NCBI GenBank assembly: GCA_025357895.1
Contig: JANYLL010000008.1
Location: 1 to 19,790 of the forward strand
Source: Ignavibacteriota bacterium
GTDB taxonomy: Bacteria; Bacteroidota; Ignavibacteria; Palsa-1295
Direction of reading: 5' to 3'
Length of the DNA: 19,790 nt
The translations under genes and the position numbers were made by a program. Shown here one piece after another: positions 8,301 through 13,938 of the stretch. The notes beneath the pieces are model-generated. The model was not told where the DNA came from. It made no database searches and saw only the letters and a program-made list of their open reading frames with translations. Position 1 is the stretch's first letter, and each line of letters begins with the position of its first letter.

Positions 8301-9335
8301 GGCGTTGTTACTGATGGCACAAAACTTCTTAGATCCCAATTATCGCAGATAGCTTTCGAGGCGACCGGACTTTGCTTTACGCCGGATTCCACACTGCTCC
8401 TTACCAACCGAGGCTGCGATACGCTTACGATATCGGCAGCACAATTTGTCGGAGATGGCTTTGATATTTCTGGAATTTCATTTCCTGTCATTATTCGGCC
8501 GGATGAAAGTTCTTTGTTGCATATACGGACCGTTCTTGATACATCAGGGAGGAAATCAGGTTCACAGGCAAAACTTACATTTCTAAGTACAAGCGATGAG
8601 CCTGTTGCTCCTATTACACTTACTCATTCATATTTATATCCCGCAAATTACCCGCTCCATTTACAAGCAATTAGTGATTCGTTGAAATCAGGAGAAACTT
8701 TTATTGTACGTATTCTTGCCGATAGCCTTCCGAAAGATCTTGTTCGCTTTGATGCGAAACTTATCGTAGAGCATCCCGACATGTTGTACTTCATTTCCTC
8801 ACACAGTAAAAACACCATTTCATTCCACGGAGACAGCATTACTATCGCAGGTAATCCCATCATTTCAGATAATAATATACTTGCTGAATTAGCATATCGC
8901 GTCTATTTCACTAAAGACAGTATAACCGATCTGACACTTTCTGATGTTCATTTCAATCCACTTGATGATGATTATGCAAAATGTATGGCTTTATCGGTTT
9001 CGCAAAGTCAAATTCCGTTTCACTATGGTTATGAATGCGGAGATCGCACGTTAATGATGGAATTGAACGGTGAGCTTACACCGAAAATATTTTCTCTTCG
9101 TCCGAATCCTGCACAGGGAAAGATCGATCTCGATCTGAGAACACTTGCAACCGAAGATATTAATGTCAATATATGTGATGCTAAAGGTACTACCATTCTT
9201 CGTGAACTCCGAAATCATCCCAAAGGCAGGAGTTCAATAACAATTGATGTGAGCAGCCTTCCCTCCGGAGCATACTTTGTAACGCTTAGCGCAGGTGCAT
9301 CGCATCTTTCTACGACATTTATTAAAGAGAAGTAA
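5331..9335 (+). CDS. very large T9SS-secreted multidomain protein: Asp-box propeller, seven Cys-pair repeats, cohesin-like domain, sorting domain
   Basis: The 1334-residue protein has an N-terminal signal sequence (hydrophobic stretch about 14-32, ending NSRAQW near 40). Residues about 50-310 carry six Asp-box/BNR-type turns of the sortilin/Ycf48 sort: SRDTGRTW at 76-83, then TQNGGATW, SNDVGATW, SHDFGQTW, GNEGDTW and TTDKGTTW near 293-300, indicating a beta-propeller. Residues about 345-1100 are seven tandem Ig-like repeats of the ASH/'choice-of-anchor D' type, each with a Cys pair. Residues about 1105-1235 resemble a cohesin-type fold (LKSGETFIVRILAD...). The last 80 residues (LRPNPAQGKIDLDL...SLPSGAYFVTL) are a T9SS sorting domain. 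The predicted role is a surface-displayed adhesin or structural protein; no catalytic site is visible. Two Met codons (5331 and 5337) could serve as start. It ends 4 bases from the convergent gene. Confidence 0.86.
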   Translation: MNMHIGYHRHKLKNLILPFCGMLLIPAIILCTPSNSRAQWTHLATHIFNSNPGSSGGTLYFKDGILWGGLRQILYSRDTGRTWNVSLNSMTGGETVMNFDFYNSLQGLCRTANHLYITQNGGATWTVQNSPGNPGSRYSIFAGTPNIIISLAQDGIYVSNDVGATWTKKYTGLNPNIAAYKDYGTIAVFEVSAPRLVVSHDFGQTWIVKPIDVNIADSYSMQWDKCDPGLLYLANEDYFGHNQNRSEVFGTGNEGDTWVSFIKKPFGLFNGGMTISPTAAYFQSLNEGVFVTTDKGTTWDSLYGPSNYPDTRWLASINSKVLIAIDQNGDVWQLNTGSSGATPNFIVPRELAITNCRFDSLLIKIKGLRCKNFIVRNAFITGKDTSLYKLRNIGTLPFTISAYSDADFIIDFDPLYKIGSFTDTLHITWEDGDSPSRHDTVFILHTDVSQSPNACIVNPKLLIFDTVSPCHPGLDTIVRISNRGCDTLSILKQPNQLLVGFTFDSLKLPVILPPDSSVNLTFHFRPKLPGWYQTTSLVTIDDNGYEQSVSVLLSGSASQANFTDTGIDSLLNMDTVSLCAPSGDSAITIKNLSCVPMRLIKNFVISGSGFIIDSLNYPIYIPSDSSVIIPIHFQPHSVGVYSQEVQFETDWNGFGVVMLDFHLHGVCSDSKVGPLVVDTSVNFGSTTMCSPGRDTIIPFFNRSCDTLIIISGSAITGTAFSVSDLSFPIILPPNSGVMVTFHYAPITKGSYQTTMRFMTLRGGKKQELSVSLNGSTGYSPAPQPFADQNIDLGMIANCDIGRDTIISVINHACDTLNIISAPGNLGSGFSMEPILLPLALPPDSSVNIVFHFRPSGIGSFTTVPHFEFERESLKTPLDLFLKCDVGPGKSIFSLLTPKISFAPLSICRTDSAEIIYTNSGCDTLYVTPTGLSGDADFIATKDIERALGNGDTMHIPIHFVPALKGGRSAHYDLHCRHRSGENNDTSIAISGVVTDGTKLLRSQLSQIAFEATGLCFTPDSTLLLTNRGCDTLTISAAQFVGDGFDISGISFPVIIRPDESSLLHIRTVLDTSGRKSGSQAKLTFLSTSDEPVAPITLTHSYLYPANYPLHLQAISDSLKSGETFIVRILADSLPKDLVRFDAKLIVEHPDMLYFISSHSKNTISFHGDSITIAGNPIISDNNILAELAYRVYFTKDSITDLTLSDVHFNPLDDDYAKCMALSVSQSQIPFHYGYECGDRTLMMELNGELTPKIFSLRPNPAQGKIDLDLRTLATEDINVNICDAKGTTILRELRNHPKGRSSITIDVSSLPSGAYFVTLSAGASHLSTTFIKEK
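6348..8640 (+). repeat. seven tandem protein repeats of about 109 codons inside the large secreted protein
   Basis: Seven copies of a module can be aligned by a pair of cysteines 14-15 residues apart: C356/C370, C470/C485, C579/C594, C689/C704, C798/C813, C907/C921 and C1015/C1029. The first Cys recurs every 114, 109, 110, 109, 109 and 108 residues. The best copies share C-x-PG-x-DT, N-x-GCDTL, a GF-containing strand, LPPDSSV and FHFRP, with a G-x-Y/F-x-T turn. The first copy and the last two are the most diverged. The repeats are conserved at the protein level but their DNA has drifted, so this is not a young expansion. Confidence 0.85.
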
Positions 9336-9339
9336 ATAC

Positions 9340-9825
9340 TTATTGTGGTAGCTTTATTTCATCTGTCCTGATCTCTCGTAAAATTCTGAGTCTATTGTCG
9401 CTTGTTCTCATCCGCACATCGATACCGATTATTATTGCTTCGGCAGTAGGGTCAAAATCCCGCGTCTCAAATAATAACTTCTCTCCGGGCTTCAAACTAA
9501 AGCGTTCAATACCGTTTCCGGAAAAACCTAAATCGCTGTCTTTCCATTTTCCATTCTTCTTTTCCTGTAAAGAGAATATTGCATGAATATATGTTTTCTC
9601 CTGAGATTTCACAGTATCATATGCAAGAATCCAGAATGTGCTGTCAGTATTATTGATAAGTGTGCATTCGACAAATTTAATCGTATCCTTGAAATACAAT
9701 CTGTTAAAAGCAAATGAAAGAGTTTTATCAGGACTTAATGCCTTTTCCTGTATTTGTATTGAGCTTTTACAAACTGAGAAAATACACAATAACCAACTGA
9801 TTAAAAAAAGGGATTTTACTTTCAT
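9340..9825 (-). CDS. small exported protein of unknown function
   Basis: The 161-residue protein starts with a signal sequence (KVKSLFLISWLLCIFSVCKSS). Cysteines at 14 and 19 make a lipoprotein possible, but neither sits in a good lipobox (residue -1 is Leu or Val), so ordinary signal peptidase cleavage is also possible. The mature part is predicted all-beta: FVECTLINNTDSTFWILAYD, a FSLKPGEKLLFETRDF segment and a final IGIDVRMRTS...REIRTDEIKL. This pattern, a strand-rich domain with 'NNTDSTFWI' and 'LKPGEKLLFE', resembles small Ig-like proteins that bind or cap other envelope proteins, but I do not recognise the family. It is transcribed just downstream of the 'asparagine synthetase B'-like gene (3 bases apart), so the two form an operon and may act together in the envelope. 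Confidence 0.7.
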   Translation of the reverse strand: MKVKSLFLISWLLCIFSVCKSSIQIQEKALSPDKTLSFAFNRLYFKDTIKFVECTLINNTDSTFWILAYDTVKSQEKTYIHAIFSLQEKKNGKWKDSDLGFSGNGIERFSLKPGEKLLFETRDFDPTAEAIIIGIDVRMRTSDNRLRILREIRTDEIKLPQ

Positions 9826-9828
9826 TGT

Positions 9829-11091
9829 TTAGGTCTTTAATTTCTTCTTCTTCGCCGCCGGGAAAAGCACATTATTTAAGATAAGCCTATAGCCAGGGCT
9901 TTGCTTATGAAGGCGCAGATCGGTGGGAGGATCATTGACCAAATGTTGGTAATCTTCCGGGTCATGGCCTCCATAAAATGCAAAGAATCCTCTGCCGTAA
10001 TTTGAATAGAGATAGCGGACAAATTCCGTGCCTTGGTTTTCTGCTAAGATCGTTACATTCTTTTTGATAAAGCGTTTATGGAACATCGTTGTCTGTCCCA
10101 TGAAACCTTGAATAACATTGACATGATCTTGAGTGAGCATTGTCGGAACAGGATCGAACTTCGCACTGAAATCGAAAAGAGTGAAGTAATCGTTTTCCTT
10201 GCTGCCGATCTCTGCCGGCTGTACATCTATTTCTGAATATTCATAAATCATCGGACTTGTTTCGAGTTTATAATTCTCGAATGCAAAAGTTTTTTTGAAA
10301 TCAAGCTTCGAAGCAAAATCCGGATCCATGGGATCTCCATCGAAAACGGCATCACAAATATCAGTACTTTCTGCCGAAAGCGCAATGTCATAACTATCGG
10401 TTGCCGAGCACATCGCAAACATGAATCCGCCGTTTACAACATAATCTTTTATTTTTCTGGCAACGGATTTTTTCATGTCACTGACTTTGGAATAGCCAAG
10501 TTTTTTTGCCTCGTCTTCAAGCATCCTGACTTGGGATTGATACCAGGGTTCGAAGCGAGACTGTCCGTAAAATTTTCCATACTGCCCGGTAAAATCTTCA
10601 TGGTGAAGATGGAGCCAATCGTATTTAGCAAGTTTTCCTGAGAGGACTTCGTCATCCCATATTTTTTCGTATGGTACCTCGGCGTAATCAAGCACAAGCG
10701 TTACAGCATCATCCCACGGTTGAAACCCGGGAGGAACATAGACGGCGATCTTCGGCGCTTTTTCGAGTTTTACGGCATCCATGTTCTTGCCTTCGGATTG
10801 CACAAGAGTATATATGGAACCGGCACTGGAGGCATCAAGTTTTTCAAAATTCACGCCGCGTATGCGGCACTCTGCGGCAAGAACATCCTGATAATCCGCA
10901 AGAAAACTTCCACCGCGATAATTCAAAAGCCAGTCAATATTGATTCCTTTAGTCAATGCCCAATAGGTAATGCCATACGCTTTCAAATGATCGCTTTGCT
11001 CTAAATCCATTGGGATAAGGAGCTTAGATTGAGCAAAGATTGAGGACGATATCGTGAAAAATAAAAAAAATGGAAATAAAATTCTTTTCAT
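9829..11091 (-). CDS. exported protein of the Bacteroidota family mis-named 'asparagine synthetase B'
   Basis: With the start at ATG 11091 the product has 420 residues and a clean signal peptide (MKRILFPFFLFFTISSSIFAQ). The frame extends upstream to 11169, but the extra codons lie in a dispersed intergenic repeat and precede the signal peptide, so they are not translated. The sequence matches a family I remember from many Bacteroidota: KLLIPMDLEQSDHLKAYG (23-40), DWLLNYRGGSF (53-63), YDWLHLHHEDFTGQYGKF (157-174), GGFMFAMCSATDSYDIALSA (221-240) and GKGFFAFYGGHDPEDYQH-like, ending NNVLFPAAKKKK. It lacks the PP-loop and the N-terminal Cys nucleophile of real asparagine synthetases. Alternating strand/helix (APKIAVYVPPG, ...) and C228 in a tight GGxxxxMC turn suggest a class I amidotransferase-like fold. 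The true activity is not known to me. Confidence 0.85.
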   Translation of the reverse strand: MKRILFPFFLFFTISSSIFAQSKLLIPMDLEQSDHLKAYGITYWALTKGINIDWLLNYRGGSFLADYQDVLAAECRIRGVNFEKLDASSAGSIYTLVQSEGKNMDAVKLEKAPKIAVYVPPGFQPWDDAVTLVLDYAEVPYEKIWDDEVLSGKLAKYDWLHLHHEDFTGQYGKFYGQSRFEPWYQSQVRMLEDEAKKLGYSKVSDMKKSVARKIKDYVVNGGFMFAMCSATDSYDIALSAESTDICDAVFDGDPMDPDFASKLDFKKTFAFENYKLETSPMIYEYSEIDVQPAEIGSKENDYFTLFDFSAKFDPVPTMLTQDHVNVIQGFMGQTTMFHKRFIKKNVTILAENQGTEFVRYLYSNYGRGFFAFYGGHDPEDYQHLVNDPPTDLRLHKQSPGYRLILNNVLFPAAKKKKLKT

Positions 11092-11134
11092 AATTTTATT
11101 TACGGAATAATGGAAGATTTGATTCGCCGAAAAT

Positions 11135-11250
11135 GTCATTGCGAGGAAGGCTTTAGCGTGACGAATCAATCTACAATTTTGAAATAAAATACTACATCGA
11201 GATTATAGATTGCTTCGCTTCGCTCGCAATGACCTTAATATGTCATTGCG
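11135..11250. repeat. dispersed palindromic intergenic element (GTCATTGCGAG type)
   Basis: Two inverted arms bound a 99-base unit: GTCATTGCGAGGAAGG at 11135 onward, and its partner read on the other strand from 11233 (GTCATTGCGAGCGAAGCG). Both arms run into CAATCTA. After 8 more bases a third copy of GTCATTGCG lies at 11242-11250, forming a second short hairpin with the 11225-11233 arm. This is the widely seen 'GTCATTGCGAGCGAAGCGAAGCAATCT' repeat of many bacterial genomes, with no transposase. It lies between the cytochrome gene and the 'asparagine synthetase B'-like gene, both on the minus strand, so it would form a hairpin in any joint transcript. Confidence 0.8.
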
Positions 11251-11258
11251 CAAATAAA

Positions 11259-12095
11259 TTATTTTCCCATTGCCGACTGTATATATGCGATTGCGTCAGC
11301 AATTTGCTGATCACTCAGAATGTCTTTTGCATAAAATGCCATTGCAGTGGAGCCAAAGCGTACAGTTTGTGCAACGTTATTCATATCTTTGGCAGCTTTG
11401 ACCATCGGAGGTCCGATCTTTTTATCTTTTATTGTATGGCATGTGCCGCATGATTGGTTAAAAACTTTTTCTCCGCTAGCAGGATCACCGGGAAGTTTCA
11501 TGATGGCTTTGACAGACGGAGTGACAACTTTTGGATCCGGGGCAGCATCGCTGAATGTCGGTTTTCCCACCCATTGGATTTTCAGATTCGAAGTCATTGC
11601 GCCCGGAGCAGAATTAATGGCAGTTAAATATTCATTGAGCGCATCGATATCATCAGCTGAAAATGTTTTATCAATGGTTTTAATATCGGCGCGGTATTGG
11701 AAAACTGTCGCGCAAAATGAAGCTCCAAAAGCATACTTCTTTAGATCGGCACCTTTATACATACCATTCCATGTTGCACTTCGACCGGTGACTCCGGCAA
11801 GACTGTGTCCCTGGCGTATCAGATTGTCTTGCGTCTTGGAAGTCCCGTCGCTATGGCAAGTAGCACAGGCAACTTTTACTTTTCCCAGCGAAGCATTGTA
11901 ATAGATCAATTGTCCTTTTTTTGCTTTATCGGTTAGTTTTGATTCACTCCCTGATTGAGTCGCCTGTGCCGGAGGTGTTATTTTCGTTGAATCAACTGTC
12001 AGCACAGCAGGTTTTTCATTTTTGCAGCTTTCTAAAGAAAGCATAGAAATAAAAACAGTAAGTGCAAAAATGGGAATAAAGCTAAATATTTTCAT
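11259..12095 (-). CDS. diheme c-type cytochrome lipoprotein
   Basis: With the start at ATG 12095 the protein has 278 residues. It opens with a lipoprotein signal (hydrophobic 4-20, LESC with the lipid-bearing C24) followed by a Ser/Thr/Pro/Gln linker, so it is probably tethered to a membrane and faces the periplasm. There are two haem c sites: CATCH at 77-81 and CGTCH at 216-220. The second half is a typical class I cytochrome c (GEKVFNQSCGTCHTIKDKKIGPP, then FGSTAMAFYAKDILSDQQIADAIAYIQ), with M252 a likely axial ligand. The first half is longer and more divergent (WNGMYKGADLKKYAFGASFC), somewhat like SoxA- or TsdA-type domains, but no enzymatic role can be assigned. It starts 10 bases after the stop of the DUF2203 gene, so the two are one operon. 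An electron-transfer role is well supported; the partner is unknown. Confidence 0.88.
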   Translation of the reverse strand: MKIFSFIPIFALTVFISMLSLESCKNEKPAVLTVDSTKITPPAQATQSGSESKLTDKAKKGQLIYYNASLGKVKVACATCHSDGTSKTQDNLIRQGHSLAGVTGRSATWNGMYKGADLKKYAFGASFCATVFQYRADIKTIDKTFSADDIDALNEYLTAINSAPGAMTSNLKIQWVGKPTFSDAAPDPKVVTPSVKAIMKLPGDPASGEKVFNQSCGTCHTIKDKKIGPPMVKAAKDMNNVAQTVRFGSTAMAFYAKDILSDQQIADAIAYIQSAMGK

Positions 12096-12105
12096 AAGAG
12101 ATATT

Positions 12106-12492
12106 TTATAATTTTGAAACTGGTTGACGAGAGGGAAAGCCGCCTTCGATCGGATGCCAGGCGAGAATGGTTTCTTCGCCGAGCATATAACATAAAAATA
12201 CTTCTTCACCGTTCGTACGAAGTGCAGGGAAATCAATGAGTCCTTTATTCAGATCTTTGATCTCGATTCCGCGCTCATTAAGTTCGCGTACTTTCAAAAC
12301 AAGTTCTTCCATTTCTGTCGGAAAAACCTTCTGCCCGTTCGGACCTAATCCGCCGAAATATTGATGTCGAAAAACATCGTATCCTTTGCGGTCAAGTTCC
12401 CTTTTGAGCCTTATAATGTCTTCCACGATTGGGATGACCGCAGGAAGTTCGTTCTTCGCATCAACGACTGTAAAATGTTTTATGTAGTTCAT
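12106..12492 (-). CDS. DUF2203 family protein
   Basis: The 128-residue cytoplasmic protein matches the DUF2203 pattern. It has an N-terminal FTVVDAKNELPAVIPIVEDI helix, central LVLKVRELNERGIEIKDLNKG, and the C-terminal signature GLIDFPALRTNGEEVFLCYMLGEETILAWHPIEGGFPSRQPV. No function is known to me for this family. Start choice: ATG at 12492 (MNYIKHF) is preferred over the in-frame TTG two codons upstream. It is the first gene of an operon with the diheme cytochrome lipoprotein; whether this pairing means a functional link is unknown. The divergent lipoprotein gene starts about 157 bases away. Confidence 0.82.
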   Translation of the reverse strand: MNYIKHFTVVDAKNELPAVIPIVEDIIRLKRELDRKGYDVFRHQYFGGLGPNGQKVFPTEMEELVLKVRELNERGIEIKDLNKGLIDFPALRTNGEEVFLCYMLGEETILAWHPIEGGFPSRQPVSKL

Positions 12493-12537
12493 ATTCAATA
12501 ATTAAAGAATATAAGGGTTTATCCCATTCGGGAGTTC

Positions 12538-12605
12538 CATAAGTGATAACTTATGTAACTCTTTATGGTCTGTAAAATGTTAATATTATCTGACTCCCCA
12601 GTCAG
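12538..12605. promoter_or_regulatory. two short inverted repeats in the divergent intergenic region
   Basis: CATAAGT-GATA-ACTTATG (12538-12555) has perfect 7-base arms, and CTGACT-CCCC-AGTCAG (12590-12605) has perfect 6-base arms. They lie between the divergent starts of the DUF2203 gene (12492) and the lipoprotein gene (12650). They could be operator sites or small hairpins in a leader. Neither has a T-tract, so they are unlikely to be terminators. The assignment rests on symmetry and position alone. Confidence 0.3.
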
Positions 12606-12649
12606 ACAAGCTCCCCTTCTTTATTTGTTCATAAAATTCTTTCACAATT

Positions 12650-12970
12650 ATGAAAAAGATAATACTTATTAGTTTTGCAGGACTTGCAATTGGATGCTCT
12701 CAGGAAAAAACGCAGACTGAAACGAAGGCACCTGATACTGTCGTTGTCGTTCAGCAGCCGGCAGCCCCGGTGACGACTCATCAGTCATCAACAAGAACAA
12801 CGACCACTACGTCAACTACTGCCCAAACTCCTCAGCAGAAAAAAGACGCTATTGATAAAGCAAACGACGCTTTAGATAAAGCCAATCAAACTGTCACCAA
12901 AACCGGCCAGACAGTTGATAAAGCCGCAGAGTTAAAGAGAAAAACAGATGAACTGCTGAATAGGCATTAA
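12650..12970 (+). CDS. small coiled-coil lipoprotein, Lpp-like in layout
   Basis: The 106-residue protein has a perfect lipobox (FAGLAIGC, lipidated C16). A Val/Pro/Thr-rich linker (about 25-62, including RTTTTTSTTAQT) follows, then a C-terminal helix of strict heptads: AIDKAND, ALDKANQ, TVTKTGQ, TVDKAAE, LKRKTDE, LLNRH. This lipid anchor, flexible linker and coiled coil resemble the layout of Braun-type lipoprotein or other envelope spacers, but there is no sequence match that proves it. The C-terminus is Arg-His, not the Lys that Lpp uses to link to peptidoglycan. The gene diverges from DUF2203 and converges with yidD, 5 bases apart, with a T-run between them. Confidence 0.75.
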   Translation: MKKIILISFAGLAIGCSQEKTQTETKAPDTVVVVQQPAAPVTTHQSSTRTTTTTSTTAQTPQQKKDAIDKANDALDKANQTVTKTGQTVDKAAELKRKTDELLNRH

Positions 12971-12975
12971 TTTTT

Positions 12976-13185
12976 TTAAGGAATCGGATCAAATCCTCCC
13001 GGATGGAGAGGATGGCATTTCCCTATGCGCTTCAAGCCCAACCACCCTCCTTTGATGACTCCGTATTTCGTAATTGCCTGCGACATATATTCAGAACATG
13101 TCGGTTCAAAGCGGCAATTATTCCCTAAATGAGGTGAGACAATCTGCTGATAGATCCGGATGAAGAATGTGAAGATATTGCGCAA
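12976..13185 (-). CDS. yidD: membrane protein insertion efficiency factor YidD
   Basis: The 69-residue product has the full YidD pattern: an N-terminal amphipathic segment (MRNIFTFFIRIYQQIVSPHLG), the CRFEPTCSEYM block, GVIKGGWLGLKRIGKCHPLHPGG and the ending GFDPIP. YidD helps insert membrane proteins through the YidC/Sec route. Its start is TTG at 13185: no ATG or GTG lies in frame upstream, and this start gives the usual family length. It begins 13 bases after the rnpA stop, so the two are co-transcribed, which is the standard order. The yidC gene that normally follows is not present; the next gene is a convergent lipoprotein. Confidence 0.93.
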   Translation of the reverse strand: MRNIFTFFIRIYQQIVSPHLGNNCRFEPTCSEYMSQAITKYGVIKGGWLGLKRIGKCHPLHPGGFDPIP

Positions 13186-13189
13186 TGGA

Positions 13190-13212
13190 AAATTGGAACT
13201 ATGAACTATGAA
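13190..13212 (+). repeat. short dispersed repeat, copy 1 (AACTATG heptamers)
   Basis: This 23-base stretch matches 21 of 23 bases of a second copy at 18536-18558 downstream of pckA. It contains two tandem AACTATG heptamers. It overlaps the last codons and stop of rnpA and the yidD leader, and thus encodes the Leu-His-Ser-Ser tail of RnpA. I read it as a remnant of a short dispersed intergenic repeat. Confidence 0.5.
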
Positions 13213-13636
13213 GTTTTTTCATCAGGTGTTTGGTGATCATACGAATATCATCTTCGATTTGTTGCCAGCCATGTTCTTTTGACGGTCTGAAATCGGCGCG
13301 AACAAGTAATAAAACCTGCATATTCTTTATGGTAAGGAGCTCATTTATTTTTTCGATCTCTTCATTCTTTCTTATAGCTTCCCGTATCCATCGTTTAAGT
13401 TTATTACGCTCATGTGCCAACTTGGTAAATTTTTTCGGAGCATGAATGAGGTAGAGAATTGGTTCAGCTTTTTCTGAAAAAGATCGGAAATAATAAATGG
13501 AGCTTAATGTTTTCGTCTGATTTCCGGAACGCACTAATGATTTTCTTTTAGCAAAAAGTTCGTCAATATCCTTTTGCAGCCGAATCATGGAGATTCGGTT
13601 GTTCGTTTTTTCATCTATCGGCGTCCCATTCGTCAT
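13199..13636 (-). CDS. rnpA: ribonuclease P protein component
   Basis: The 145-residue basic protein has the RnpA signature RNKLKRWIREAIR (77-89), with the conserved R77, N78, K81 and R82 that contact the RNase P RNA. Upstream is the usual DELFAKRKS-like helix (25-33), and a late LLLVRADFRP strand follows (109-118). It binds the catalytic RNA and helps process the 5' ends of tRNA precursors. The family is usually about 110-130 residues. The extra length is N-terminal, so Met17 (ATG 13588) is an alternative start. It lies in the canonical order rpmH-rnpA-yidD. A long palindrome fills part of the 72-base gap after rpmH, so expression may be partly uncoupled from rpmH. Confidence 0.93.
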   Translation of the reverse strand: MTNGTPIDEKTNNRISMIRLQKDIDELFAKRKSLVRSGNQTKTLSSIYYFRSFSEKAEPILYLIHAPKKFTKLAHERNKLKRWIREAIRKNEEIEKINELLTIKNMQVLLLVRADFRPSKEHGWQQIEDDIRMITKHLMKKLHSS

Positions 13637-13655
13637 ATCTGACCTGTAAAATACG

Positions 13656-13679
13656 AAGAGTCCGCCATGGCGGACTCTT
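13656..13679. terminator. 24-base perfect palindrome between rpmH and rnpA
   Basis: The sequence is a perfect 24-base palindrome centred on CCATGG, with GAGTCCGCC arms. On the plus strand it runs into TTTTTC, the form of an intrinsic terminator that would stop antisense transcription. On the minus (gene) strand it follows rpmH by 29 bases and is followed by TTCGTATTTT, a weak T-tract. It could therefore attenuate or process the rpmH-rnpA transcript. Its core is like that of the terminator after pckA. Confidence 0.6.
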
Positions 13680-13708
13680 TTTCAAGAAACTTTCGGATTT
13701 CGCATCTT

Positions 13709-13861
13709 CTACCCGCGGCTTTCGTCGCTTGTAGTAAGTTTACGACGCCCTTTTGCGCGGCGTGCTGCAAGTACGCGACGACCATTGGCTGTTGCCATAC
13801 GAGCACGGAAACCATGCTTATTAGCACGTTTACGTCGGCTGGGTTGGAATGTCCTTTTCAT
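13709..13861 (-). CDS. rpmH: 50S ribosomal protein L34
   Basis: The 50-codon gene encodes a very basic protein beginning MKRTFQPSRRKRANKHGFRA and continuing RMATANGRRVLAARRAKGRR, a textbook L34 sequence at the usual length (44-50). L34 is a component of the large ribosomal subunit. It ends with a TAG codon, which is useful here because it shows TAG acts as a stop in this genome. It heads the rpmH-rnpA-yidD cluster; dnaA, often divergent from it, is not seen, and acpS lies upstream on the same strand instead. Confidence 0.97.
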   Translation of the reverse strand: MKRTFQPSRRKRANKHGFRARMATANGRRVLAARRAKGRRKLTTSDESRG

Positions 13862-13938
13862 TGTCTAATCTTTCTTTCTCTAAAATTGGACGTGCATAAC
13901 AGCCCAAAGCTCCCGAAAAGTTCTGTAAATGTCAGATT

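Noticed and set aside
6348..8640. Recent tandem DNA duplication or CRISPR-like array
   Set aside because: The repeats are about 330 bases with diverged DNA and are conserved only at protein level.
9829..11091. Functional asparagine synthetase (asnB)
   Set aside because: There is a signal peptide, no N-terminal Cys nucleophile and no SGGxDS PP-loop.
11092..11169. N-terminal extension of the 'asparagine synthetase B'-like gene
   Set aside because: The extra residues are encoded partly by the dispersed GTCATTGCGAG repeat and would lie before a normal signal peptide.
12096..12236. N-terminal extension of the diheme cytochrome
   Set aside because: It overlaps the DUF2203 coding region and precedes a complete lipoprotein signal sequence that starts at 12095.
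13862..13938. Replication origin next to rpmH
   Set aside because: No DnaA-box clusters or AT-rich repeats are visible and dnaA is not adjacent.
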